A DNA stretch of 59,559 nt from assembly GCA_018673475.1 (NCBI GenBank), contig JABHCN010000034.1, positions 1 to 59,559 on the forward strand. Reading direction: 5' to 3'. Origin of the DNA: Actinomycetota bacterium (lineage in GTDB: Bacteria > Actinomycetota > Acidimicrobiia > Acidimicrobiales > MedAcidi-G1). Shown piece by piece: positions 43,627-50,988 of the stretch. A program made the translations under genes and the position numbers. The notes below the pieces were generated by a model that saw only the letters and a program-made list of their open reading frames with translations, made no database searches and was not told the origin of the DNA. How positions within the stretch are numbered: position 1 is the stretch's first letter; the number at the start of each line of letters is the position of its first letter.

Positions 43627-44349
43627 ATGGCCCGGGCGCTGACCCGACGGTTGCTTCCGTCAGGGCATGTCGTGGTCGTCCAGATGTCGGAGATTGCAGA
43701 TGGCGACCTTGCTGTCGCGGACCCCGATGGACTCCTGGAGGAGCGACGCTGTTCGCTCACAGGTGCCAAGGGCGGGGACAGCGGATGGACCTGGCTGAAA
43801 CAGACGCACGGTGTCTCGGTGGTCACCGTTGTGGAGCCTGGCGGAGCCGCCGGCTCAGAGGCCGATGGCGCCGTTACCGGACAGCCTGGCTGTGTTCTGA
43901 GCGTTCAGGTTGCTGACTGTGCCCCCGTGGCCCTCATTGCCGACAAGGGCGGTCTGGCGGTAGTCCATGCAGGCTGGCGCGGTGTGGCCGCTGGAGTTCT
44001 GGAGAAGGCATCTGAAGCGCTCAGGGGCCTGACCGGAGGCCCACAGAGGGCTCTCGTTGGACCATGCATCCACCCCTGCTGCTACGAGTTCGGTGGCGAC
44101 GACCTTGCGGGAGTGGCTCGAGATCTGGGTAGAGAAGTCGAAGGGGTGACCCGAAGCGGCAGTCCTGCCCTGGATCTGCCGGCAGCGGTCGTGGCATCGC
44201 TGGAGCGGGCAGGGGTGAGCGACTTCGAGATCGACGGAGCATGCACGTCATGTGACGACCGCTACTGGTCCTACAGGGCCACCGGATCAGGCAGGCGTCA
44301 GGCAATGGTGGCAGTGCTGACAGAAGGGACCAGCCCGGATGTCGCCTGA
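43627..44349 (+). CDS. pgeF: Peptidoglycan editing factor PgeF (laccase domain, YlmD)
   Basis: A 240-residue DUF152 protein. The metal ligands are in LKQTHGVSV, VADCAPVALIA and VVHAGWRGVAAG, plus the C-terminal CTSCDDRYWSYRA. PgeF removes wrongly inserted residues from wall precursors in E. coli; earlier reports of laccase activity are for relatives. The position directly after ftsZ is the usual actinobacterial one. It overlaps the next gene by 11 bases. Confidence 0.9.
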   Translation: MARALTRRLLPSGHVVVVQMSEIADGDLAVADPDGLLEERRCSLTGAKGGDSGWTWLKQTHGVSVVTVVEPGGAAGSEADGAVTGQPGCVLSVQVADCAPVALIADKGGLAVVHAGWRGVAAGVLEKASEALRGLTGGPQRALVGPCIHPCCYEFGGDDLAGVARDLGREVEGVTRSGSPALDLPAAVVASLERAGVSDFEIDGACTSCDDRYWSYRATGSGRRQAMVAVLTEGTSPDVA

Positions 44350-45016
44350 GAACCAACCCGAGCCGGCGGTACCACCGACGGGCCAGATACTGGATCGAAT
44401 CGAGGCAATTCAAGATCACCTGGATGCCAGGAGTGGAGGTCGGACGCGCCTGCTCCCGGTTACCAAGGCCTTTCCGGTTGAGGTCGTCTCATCGGTACTT
44501 GCAGCAGGCTTCGACGAGGTCGGCGAGAACTACGCCCAGGAACTGCTCGAGAAGAACAGACAACTGTCCCCTGAAAGGGTCGGCTGGCACATGATCGGGG
44601 GCCTCCAGCGGAACAAGGTCAGGCGCCTGGCCGGGGTCGTGAAGCTCTGGCAGACGGTCGACCGTGCATCGCTCCTGGATGAGATTTCCAAGCGCGATCC
44701 CGGAGCGCGGATTCTGGTTCAGGTGGACCCCCTCAACGGTGAGGGAAAGGCCGGATGTGCACCCTCGGAGGTGGAGGCACTCGTTGTGCGTGGGATTGAC
44801 TCGGGACTCGACGTGGCAGGCCTGATGACCGTGGGTGCGGCTGGTGACCCGGCAGCAACATTGCGCGCCTTTGAGGTGCTTGCAGGACTCGCCGACAGCC
44901 TGGACCTTGCCGAACGCTCGATGGGAATGACCGACGACATGGACCTTGCCGTGGACATGGGGTCAACCCTGGTGCGGGTGGGAAGGGCGATCTTCGGTGA
45001 GAGGCAGTCACGGTGA
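44339..45016 (+). CDS. PLP homeostasis protein (YggS/PipY/YlmE)
   Basis: A 225-residue single-domain alanine-racemase-fold PLP protein. The PLP lysine is in LLPVTKAFPVEVV; further signs are GENYAQELLEK, WHMIGGLQRNKV, ILVQVDPLNGEGKAGCAP and SMGMTDDMDLAVDMGSTLVRVGRAIFG. It binds PLP and buffers vitamin B6 and amino-acid pools without known catalysis. Its place between pgeF and sepF is standard. The following 166 bases up to sepF show only weak inverted repeats. Confidence 0.93.
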   Translation: MSPENQPEPAVPPTGQILDRIEAIQDHLDARSGGRTRLLPVTKAFPVEVVSSVLAAGFDEVGENYAQELLEKNRQLSPERVGWHMIGGLQRNKVRRLAGVVKLWQTVDRASLLDEISKRDPGARILVQVDPLNGEGKAGCAPSEVEALVVRGIDSGLDVAGLMTVGAAGDPAATLRAFEVLAGLADSLDLAERSMGMTDDMDLAVDMGSTLVRVGRAIFGERQSR

Positions 45017-45182
45017 CACGAGGGTGGTGCGAGGCCGGGTCTGACGGGAGCGCTGCCGCGACGCGCCCTGCACCTGGTGCGCAGGTGGGTGGTGTCAGCA
45101 TGTTGGCCTGCTCTACAGGTACCATCCACGTCAGGCCACGGGGCTCCGTGACCGATGTAGCCAGGGATGGAAGCCTTAGCCG

Positions 45183-45701
45183 ATGCCCATTATGAGGAAA
45201 GCCCTGTTGTGGCTGGGTCTTGGACCAGATGACGCGTACGAGGACTACGCGGCCGATCCCTGGGTGAACCGCGGCCCTCTCTCGTCTGGCGAGTTTATCG
45301 AAGCGCGTGCCGCCGCCGAGAATCCTGGCAACGTGCACCCTCTGAGGGCTACCGACGGGTCATCAACCTCGGTGCGAGCCCGCCCGATGGAGCCAAGCGG
45401 CACGGTTCGTCCACTTCAACCTGCCGTAGCCGTCAAACCGCACACGGTCTCACCAGCATCATTCAACGAGGCCCCGGAACTCGCCGACAGGTTCAAGGCC
45501 AACCAGCCTGTGATAGTGAACCTGCAGGGCGTCGATGGCAAGGTCGCCCGTCGGATCATCGACTTCGCCAGCGGTCTCTGTTACGGCACCGAGGGGCAGA
45601 TGGAGCGGGTTACCAGCCAGGTGTACCTGCTCACGCCCGCTGACGTGGAGGTCTCCGCCGAGGATCGCAGACGATTGGAAGACACGGGTTCCACCCACTA
45701 G
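45183..45701 (+). CDS. sepF: SepF, membrane tether of FtsZ
   Basis: A 172-residue protein. A short N-terminal amphipathic helix (MRKALLWLGLG) should bind membrane; an acidic/Pro-rich linker follows; the C-terminal domain (about residues 90-165) has the SepF core NQPVIVNLQGVDGKVARRI and FASGLCYGTEGQMERV. In actinobacteria without FtsA, SepF anchors the Z ring. Start is the ATG at 45183 or the ATG three codons on. Confidence 0.92.
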   Translation: MPIMRKALLWLGLGPDDAYEDYAADPWVNRGPLSSGEFIEARAAAENPGNVHPLRATDGSSTSVRARPMEPSGTVRPLQPAVAVKPHTVSPASFNEAPELADRFKANQPVIVNLQGVDGKVARRIIDFASGLCYGTEGQMERVTSQVYLLTPADVEVSAEDRRRLEDTGSTH

Positions 45702-45713
45702 GCCACCGGCTCA

Positions 45714-45986
45714 GTGGCGACGTCTACCATGGCATCTCTTATCTGCACGCTGCTGCAGTTGTACATATTCGTCCTGTTGGTGCGGGTGGTGCTGTCCTGG
45801 TTCCCGATCTCGCCACACGGCGCCATGGCCACCGTCGCCGGCTTCCTCTACACGATCACCGATCCGATCCTGGTGCCGTTGCGGAGGTTCCTACCTCCGG
45901 TACGCATGGGTGCGATGGCGCTGGATCTGTCGCCCCTGGTGGCGTTCTTTGCGATTTCCTTCCTGATGGGCGCCATCTGCTCCTGA
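45714..45986 (+). CDS. YggT-family membrane protein
   Basis: A 90-residue protein with two hydrophobic segments (LICTLLQLYIFVLLVRVVLSW and LVAFFAISFLMGAIC) separated by the YggT loop with ITDPILVPLRRFLPPVRMG. The family sits downstream of sepF in many Gram-positive bacteria and is thought to help membrane protein or osmotic functions, without a known mechanism. It may start at the GTG here or at an ATG five codons later. Confidence 0.85.
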   Translation: MATSTMASLICTLLQLYIFVLLVRVVLSWFPISPHGAMATVAGFLYTITDPILVPLRRFLPPVRMGAMALDLSPLVAFFAISFLMGAICS

Positions 45987-46039
45987 GGATCAGGGTGGGG
46001 GTGCAAGGACCGCTACAGGTCCAGGGTTACGATCCGTGC

Positions 46040-46627
46040 ATGGACACCGGTGACATCCTGCACGTGCTGGACGAAGCTGACTTCAGCACCAAGATGCGCG
46101 GCTACGACCCCTTTGAGGTGGACGAACTGCTTGACAGGGCTGGCCAGGAGATCAAGTCGCTGCGGAGCGACCTGAAATCGGCTTCGGACCGTGCCGACAT
46201 GGCCGAGGCGCGGATGGAGGTAGAGCTGGTGCCGGCAAGCGAGGCCCGCACCGAGGCTGAGAGCACCCTGTCGGCCGCCGAAACCGACTCTCGTCGGATC
46301 CGCGCAGAGGCCGAGACCGAGGCAGAGCGCATCAGAGACGCTGCCGAGGTGGAACTCAGGAAGGTGGTCGACGACGGGCGCCGGAAGTTGATTGCCGAGA
46401 CCGAGGAGCTTGTGAAGGCACGAGATGCAGTGCGCGACGACATCGACATGGATGAGCAGCACATCCGTGCCCATTGCGACCGAATCCTCTCTGCGATCGC
46501 TGACCTGACCAGGCTGGCCGAGTCCATTGGCATGAGATCCCATGATCAGGCGGCTGGGTCAGGTCAGACCAGCCCGGCGGGTGGGTGGGAGCCCACCGGG
46601 GTCGGCGAGTCCGGGCACGAGTTCTGA
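46040..46627 (+). CDS. DivIVA-domain coiled-coil protein
   Basis: A 195-residue protein. The N-terminus (ILHVLDEADFSTKMRGYDPFEVDELLDRAG) is the DivIVA membrane-binding motif; the conserved RGYDPFEVDELLD is unmistakable. Residues about 40-150 form a long Ala/Glu/Arg-rich coiled coil. In actinobacteria DivIVA (Wag31) marks negatively curved membrane and directs polar wall growth; this protein is shorter and could instead be a SepIVA-like division factor. The ATG at 46040 has only a weak ribosome site. Confidence 0.82.
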   Translation: MDTGDILHVLDEADFSTKMRGYDPFEVDELLDRAGQEIKSLRSDLKSASDRADMAEARMEVELVPASEARTEAESTLSAAETDSRRIRAEAETEAERIRDAAEVELRKVVDDGRRKLIAETEELVKARDAVRDDIDMDEQHIRAHCDRILSAIADLTRLAESIGMRSHDQAAGSGQTSPAGGWEPTGVGESGHEF

Positions 46628-46716
46628 CACCTCATCCAACTGGTTGTCTCTGCCTCCCGATACGATGCGCGCCCGCACTTGCCCGGTATGGCACACCACA
46701 GCAGGCTCGCTACCCC

Positions 46717-46738
46717 GGGGCCCGGCTGGAAGGGCCCC
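46717..46738 (+). terminator. GC-rich hairpin between divIVA and the dksA-like gene
   Basis: GGGGCCC (46717-46723) and GGGCCCC (46732-46738) form a perfect seven-base stem with an eight-base loop. It is 90 bases after the divIVA stop and 33 before the next start. With no T-tract, it may be a factor-dependent terminator or a leader hairpin of the dksA-like gene. Confidence 0.35.
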
Positions 46739-46771
46739 AGTGCTGGGCTGAACGGGTGATCGGAGAGGTCA

Positions 46772-47320
46772 ATGGCTGCTGAGAACAAGAAGAAGGCCCC
46801 TGCCAAGAAGAAGGCCGTGGCCAAGAAGGCCCCTTCCAAGAAGAAGGCCGTGGCCAAGAAGGCCCCTTCCAAGAAGAAGGTCGTGGCCAAGAAGGCCGTG
46901 GCCAAGAAGGCCGTGGCCAAGAAGGCCCCCGCCAAGAAGAAGTCACGTCTTGACAAACCGTTCGTCGAAGCCCAGAAAAAGCTTCTCCTCGAGGAACGAG
47001 CCACCTACCTGCAGAGTGCCACCACCCTCCAGGCCGAAGCCGACTCGCTGCTCGAGAGCCGAGATCCAGGTGACGTCCAGTTCGATGAGGAATCCGGTGA
47101 GGGAGACACCCTGGCAGTTGAGCGCGATCTGGACCTGGCCCTGAGTGCCCAGGCCCGCGACGCCGTCGACGAGATCGATGCGGCCCTCGACCGCATCCGA
47201 AGAGGCGTCTACGGAATCTGCACCACGTCTGGCCAACCAATCCCCAAAGCCCGCCTGAAGGTGATTCCCTGGGCTACCGAGCGGGTCGAGGTCAAGGCCG
47301 GAGGCCTGGGGCGACGTTGA
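46772..47320 (+). CDS. DksA/TraR-family protein with histone H1-like Lys/Ala tail
   Basis: A 182-residue protein with two parts. Residues 1-57 are KKA/AKK repeats ([14 protein letters not shown] and variants) like the C-terminal tail of histone H1 and should bind nucleic acid. Residues 58-182 resemble DksA: a coiled coil ([20 protein letters not shown]), DxxD-like acidic tip region, [21 protein letters not shown], then the finger [16 protein letters not shown]. Of the four zinc cysteines usual in the finger only the first remains. Its place before lspA and rluD matches that of a similar gene in Streptomyces. A role at RNA polymerase is inferred. SD GGAGAGG is present. Confidence 0.85.
   Translation: MAAENKKKAPAKKKAVAKKAPSKKKAVAKKAPSKKKVVAKKAVAKKAVAKKAPAKKKSRLDKPFVEAQKKLLLEERATYLQSATTLQAEADSLLESRDPGDVQFDEESGEGDTLAVERDLDLALSAQARDAVDEIDAALDRIRRGVYGICTTSGQPIPKARLKVIPWATERVEVKAGGLGRR
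46782..46945 (+). repeat. Tandem coding repeat for Lys/Ala tail
   Basis: Imperfect direct repeats of GCCAAGAAGGCC and AAGAAGAAGGCC units encode the H1-like tail of the dksA-like gene. The longest repeated unit is about 33 bases (GGCCGTGGCCAAGAAGGCCC and following). Copy number could vary between strains by slippage without a frameshift. Confidence 0.8.
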
Positions 47321-47805
47321 CAATCAAAGCCGACTGGACAGGTCGGTGGAGGCTGCCGGCCCTGGTCGGCAGCCTGGTCCTGATTCTGGACCAACTTACG
47401 AAGTGGTGGGCTGTGGATGCCCTCGGCGACGGGCGCACGATTGACCTGTTCTGGACGCTCCGCCTACGCCTCGTGGAGAACACCGGCGCAGCCTTTAGCC
47501 GAGGTGAAGGTCTCGGTCCCCTGATTGGACTGCTCGTCGTTGGCGTGGTGATCCTCCTGGTGCGTCTGGGGGCACGGACAGCAGACCCGGCAGCGAGGCT
47601 TGTTGTCGGTGCCGTTGTGGGCGGGGCGCTCGGAAACCTGGTTGACCGGGCGTTCCGATCCGAGGATGGCCTGATGGGAGGAGCTGTGATCGACTTTGTC
47701 GACCTTCAGTGGTGGCCCGTCTTCAACCTCGCTGATTCGGTCGTCGTAGTAGGTGCTGTCCTGATCCTCTGGCTGGGCAACCTCAGGGCAAAGGGTCCGA
47801 CGTGA
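47317..47805 (+). CDS. lspA: Lipoprotein signal peptidase
   Basis: Cleaves signal peptides of diacylglyceryl-modified lipoproteins, such as those at 848 and 21145. The 162-residue protein has four membrane spans and the two aspartates of the active site in GNLVDRAF and FNLADSVVV, plus VENTGAAFS. A TTG start overlaps the previous stop. Confidence 0.94.
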   Translation: MTIKADWTGRWRLPALVGSLVLILDQLTKWWAVDALGDGRTIDLFWTLRLRLVENTGAAFSRGEGLGPLIGLLVVGVVILLVRLGARTADPAARLVVGAVVGGALGNLVDRAFRSEDGLMGGAVIDFVDLQWWPVFNLADSVVVVGAVLILWLGNLRAKGPT

Positions 47806-48746
47806 ACTCGTCTGGTGACAGCCATCCGGTTGAGGTCATTCCCGACGCTCTCAACGGAGAGCGCCTGGACCGCATTGTCGCCCTGCTTGGTGGGGTGAGC
47901 AGAAACAGGGCGGCCACGGCGATTGACGAAGGTGGCATCTACGTCGACGGCTCACCATGCACCCATCGTGCCTACCGTGTCAGCACCGGCGAGGAACTCC
48001 TTATCACCGACCTCAGCCGCGACGAAAAGGCCGGCCCACTGGCAGACACGACGGTGGCTGTGGCGGTCGTGTACGCCGATGAACAGGTCGTCGTGGTTGA
48101 GAAGCCGGCCGGCATGGTCGTGCACCCCGGGGCAGGCAACGAAACGGGAACCCTCCTCAACGGGCTGCTGGCCTCAAACCCTGAGATCAGAGGCGTGGGA
48201 TCGTCAGCACGCCCGGGCATAGTCCACCGCCTCGACAGGGGGACCTCCGGACTCCTGGTGGTTGCACGCACGCAGGTCGCCTATGACAGCCTGGTTGCAC
48301 AACTGGCGGACCGCTCGATGGGGCGGCGCTATGCAGCTCTTACCTGGGGGCGGTTCAAAGAGACCCGAGGCCTCGTTGACGCTCCGATCGGTCGGTCACC
48401 GCGCGACCGCACCCGCATGGCCGTTGTGGCGGCCGGCAAGGAGGCCAGGACCGGCTATGAGGTCAGGAGCCACTGGTCTGTGCCCGAGGTGACCCTGGTG
48501 GAGTGCAGACTCGAAACGGGACGAACCCATCAGATCAGGGTTCATCTGGCAGCAATTGGACACCCACTCGTGGGCGACACCGGCTACGGGGGTGACCGGC
48601 CCGCACTTCAACTGGACAGGCCGTTCCTACATGCCGAGTACCTGGCATTTGACCAGCCTGTCAGCGGTGAGCGCCTGGAGTTCGAATCATCTCTACCGAC
48701 GGACCTGGTTGATCTCCTCGAGGGGCTTGGAGATCCTGAGGGCTGA
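47802..48746 (+). CDS. rluD: 23S rRNA pseudouridine synthase, RluD type
   Basis: A 314-residue RluA-family enzyme. It has an N-terminal S4 domain (LDRIVALLGGVSRNRAATAI, then GGIYVDG) and the catalytic HRLDRGTSGLLVVA with the nucleophilic Asp, then GRTHQIRVHLAAIGHPLVGD. lspA-rluD is a common pair, and they overlap by four bases here. RluD makes pseudouridines in helix 69 of 23S rRNA. Confidence 0.93.
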   Translation: MNSSGDSHPVEVIPDALNGERLDRIVALLGGVSRNRAATAIDEGGIYVDGSPCTHRAYRVSTGEELLITDLSRDEKAGPLADTTVAVAVVYADEQVVVVEKPAGMVVHPGAGNETGTLLNGLLASNPEIRGVGSSARPGIVHRLDRGTSGLLVVARTQVAYDSLVAQLADRSMGRRYAALTWGRFKETRGLVDAPIGRSPRDRTRMAVVAAGKEARTGYEVRSHWSVPEVTLVECRLETGRTHQIRVHLAAIGHPLVGDTGYGGDRPALQLDRPFLHAEYLAFDQPVSGERLEFESSLPTDLVDLLEGLGDPEG

Positions 48747-48763
48747 CCCGCAGATAATAGGTC

Positions 48764-49204
48764 TCAGGTGACAGGCCAGGCGGTCTCTCCCTGGGCCATT
48801 CGGGCGATGTCGTCAAGGGTGAATGAATCCAGGTACTCGCGCATGTGGACACCGGCACTTGCCCAGATCGAGAGAAGTACGCACTGGCCTTCGTGGTCAC
48901 ATGCACCGTCGGTGTGGGGATCGGTGAAGTCGCCTGCGACTATTGGGCCGTCCACAGCCGAGACGATCTGGGACAACAGGATCTCCTCGGGTTGCCGGGC
49001 CAATACGTAGCCGCCGCCCACACCACGCTTGGAACGCACGATTCCGGCTCCCTTGAGCGCCAGCAGAATCTGTTCCAGGTAGGGCTGTGGGAGGCCCGTG
49101 CCCTCTGCAATGTCGCGAACCGACCGGGGGGTCCTTCCATCGCCGTGGAGTGCCAGGGACAGCAGGGCTCGGCTTGCATAGTCGCCACGGGTCGAGACCT
49201 TCAC
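48764..49204 (-). CDS. Rrf2-family transcription regulator
   Basis: A 146-residue winged-helix regulator. It starts VKVSTRGDYASRALLSLALHG (conserved STRGDYASRALL) and has TGLPQPYLEQILLALKGAGIVRS and RGVGGGYVLARQPEEI, the Rrf2 recognition helix and wing. Only two cysteines (GACDHEGQC) are found where Fe-S members such as IscR, NsrR or RsrR have three. The GTG at 49204 has AGGA upstream; the frame upstream is not family-like. It diverges from the phosphodiesterase gene with 47 bases between. Confidence 0.88.
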   Translation of the reverse strand: MKVSTRGDYASRALLSLALHGDGRTPRSVRDIAEGTGLPQPYLEQILLALKGAGIVRSKRGVGGGYVLARQPEEILLSQIVSAVDGPIVAGDFTDPHTDGACDHEGQCVLLSIWASAGVHMREYLDSFTLDDIARMAQGETAWPVT

Positions 49205-49251
49205 GGATAGCGATCCTAGACGGCCCGGCCCGCGGTACCGTCGTGGACCCC

Positions 49252-50355
49252 ATGATCGAACATGTAGGCCCACTGGCCCCCGACTACCGGAATGCCTGTG
49301 TGACGCACCTTGTGCCCGCTCTGCTCGAGGGCACGGAGGAACCTGAATGGATTCCAGCAGCGGTCCTCGAGTCTGAAAGCGTGGTTCTTGTGGTTCTGGA
49401 CGGCCTTGGCTGGAACCAACTTGAGGCCCGAAAAGGAGTTGCACCCACCCTGGCGGCAATGGAGGGCGGATCGATCACCACGGTGGCGCCCAGCACGACA
49501 GCCGCGGCTCTTACGTCAATCTCCACGGGCCGACCGCCGGGCGAGCACGGCCTACTCGGCTACCGGTTGTCCGTATCCGACGGCGTGTTGAACACGCTCC
49601 GCTGGAATACGGCAGATGGTGACGCCCGCACCCGGCATGACCCGGTGAGCATCCAGCCGCTTGACTGCTTCGGTTCCCAGAGGCCACCGGTGGTCACCTG
49701 GAGTGCCTTTGCCGACTCCGGATTCACCAGGGCCCATCTGGCCGGTGCCCGGCTGGCCGGGTACAGGGACAGGGCAGGTCTCGTCGACAATGTGGTCGAT
49801 CTGATCTCAGCGAGCGAACCGTTCGTGTACGCCTACTGGGACGGTATCGACCACACGGCACACGAGTTCGGGCTCGCCGACAGGTACGACGACGAGCTTG
49901 CCGAGTGCGACAAGATGGTTGCCGATCTGTTTGACCGGCTCCCGCATGGAACCGCGGTGATGGTGACGGCAGACCATGGACAGGTCCACGTCGGCGACTC
50001 CATGATCGACCTGCCTGCCGAGGTGACGACACTTCTTGCAGGGCAGAGCGGTGAGGCCCGCTTCAGGTGGCTTCATGCCAGACCAGGTGCCGCAATGGAG
50101 TTGCTGGCCGCCGCCCGGGAAGCCTTCGACGATATTGCCTGGGTTCGAAGTGCCAGTGAGGTCATTGATGCAGGCTGGCTGGGCCCGGTGGTAACCCCCG
50201 CGGCGCGTGGTCGGCTCGGTGATGTCGCAGTGCTGGCCCGGGAGGGCGTTGGGTTCGTTGACCCGGCCGAGGTCATACCGATCCAGTTGATCGGAAGGCA
50301 CGGGTCCCTTACCCCCGACGAGATGTTGGTGCCGGCGCTGGGGGCGGTCGTCTGA
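49252..50355 (+). CDS. Alkaline phosphatase-superfamily protein (type I phosphodiesterase/pyrophosphatase-like)
   Basis: A 367-residue protein. Metal-site and nucleophile regions: VVLVVLDGLGWN, TTVAPSTTAAALTSISTGRPPGEHG (with TTAAALTS holding the nucleophilic Thr), YWDGIDHTAHEFG, and VMVTADHGQVHV. No signal peptide is seen at the ATG at 49252, so it is likely cytoplasmic. The substrate is unknown; nucleotide pyrophosphatase or phosphodiesterase is suggested by family. bpa follows closely. Confidence 0.85.
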   Translation: MIEHVGPLAPDYRNACVTHLVPALLEGTEEPEWIPAAVLESESVVLVVLDGLGWNQLEARKGVAPTLAAMEGGSITTVAPSTTAAALTSISTGRPPGEHGLLGYRLSVSDGVLNTLRWNTADGDARTRHDPVSIQPLDCFGSQRPPVVTWSAFADSGFTRAHLAGARLAGYRDRAGLVDNVVDLISASEPFVYAYWDGIDHTAHEFGLADRYDDELAECDKMVADLFDRLPHGTAVMVTADHGQVHVGDSMIDLPAEVTTLLAGQSGEARFRWLHARPGAAMELLAAAREAFDDIAWVRSASEVIDAGWLGPVVTPAARGRLGDVAVLAREGVGFVDPAEVIPIQLIGRHGSLTPDEMLVPALGAVV

Positions 50356-50412
50356 CCGGTGGCACCGGGCCTAGAGTCAGCGGTGCCCGGAAGCGAGTGT
50401 GGCGGCAGGTCG

Positions 50413-50922
50413 ATGGAACATCAGGATGCAGTGGAACCAGAGGTGATGACGGCGCCATCTGGTGACGCCGTACCTGATGACGGTGGGCGCACTGAGAGCG
50501 CTATCGAACAGCCGGCCAAGGTCATGCGCGTCGGCACGATGATGCGACAACTGCTCGAGGAGGTTCGGGCGGCGTCTCTCGATGAGGCCAGCCGTGGACG
50601 TCTGAGGGAGATCTTTGAGACCTCTGTCGACGAGTTGGGATCAGCGCTCTCCGAGGAGTTGAGCAGCGAGTTGGACCGTCTGATCCTGCCGTTCGGCGAA
50701 GGTGACGCACCCAGTTCCGATGAACTTCGAATAGCGCAGGCCCAGTTGGTCGGTTGGCTCGAGGGCCTCATCCAGGGCATCCAGGCAACCCTGTTCGCCC
50801 AGCAGATGGCGGCCCAGCAGCAGTTGGCCGGAATGCGCCATGACCAGTTGGGGCCCGGAAATCAGCAGCCGATGCCGAATCGTGGCCCCGGAGGCGAGCC
50901 CCGGCCGGGCACCTACCTCTGA
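50413..50922 (+). CDS. bpa: Bacterial proteasome activator Bpa
   Basis: A 169-residue protein matching mycobacterial Bpa (Rv3780, formerly DUF2587). The core EQPAKVMRVGTMMRQLLEEV, LDEASRGRLREI, LPFGEGDAPSSDELRIAQAQ and LVGWLEGLIQGIQATLFAQQM is nearly colinear with Bpa. Bpa forms a dodecameric ring that opens the 20S proteasome without ATP, contacting it by its C-terminal GQYL; here the last residues are GTYL. The ATG at 50413 was chosen; a GTG at 50359 in frame is possible. It implies that the organism has a 20S proteasome. Confidence 0.9.
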   Translation: MEHQDAVEPEVMTAPSGDAVPDDGGRTESAIEQPAKVMRVGTMMRQLLEEVRAASLDEASRGRLREIFETSVDELGSALSEELSSELDRLILPFGEGDAPSSDELRIAQAQLVGWLEGLIQGIQATLFAQQMAAQQQLAGMRHDQLGPGNQQPMPNRGPGGEPRPGTYL

Positions 50923-50988
50923 TGACGACAGCCTCCAGATACCTGTCCATGCACGCGTTGCGCCGGTCCCCGCCGGTCGTGGTGTGAG

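Noticed and set aside
45017-45182. Possible small RNA or riboswitch between yggS and sepF
   Set aside because: Only weak inverted repeats (around CCTGCACC and TGCGCAGG) were seen; no known motif and no promoter.
46782-46945. Tandem repeats that could be read as a CRISPR-like or minisatellite array
   Set aside because: Units are in frame and encode the Lys/Ala tail; spacers are not unique, so it is a coding repeat.
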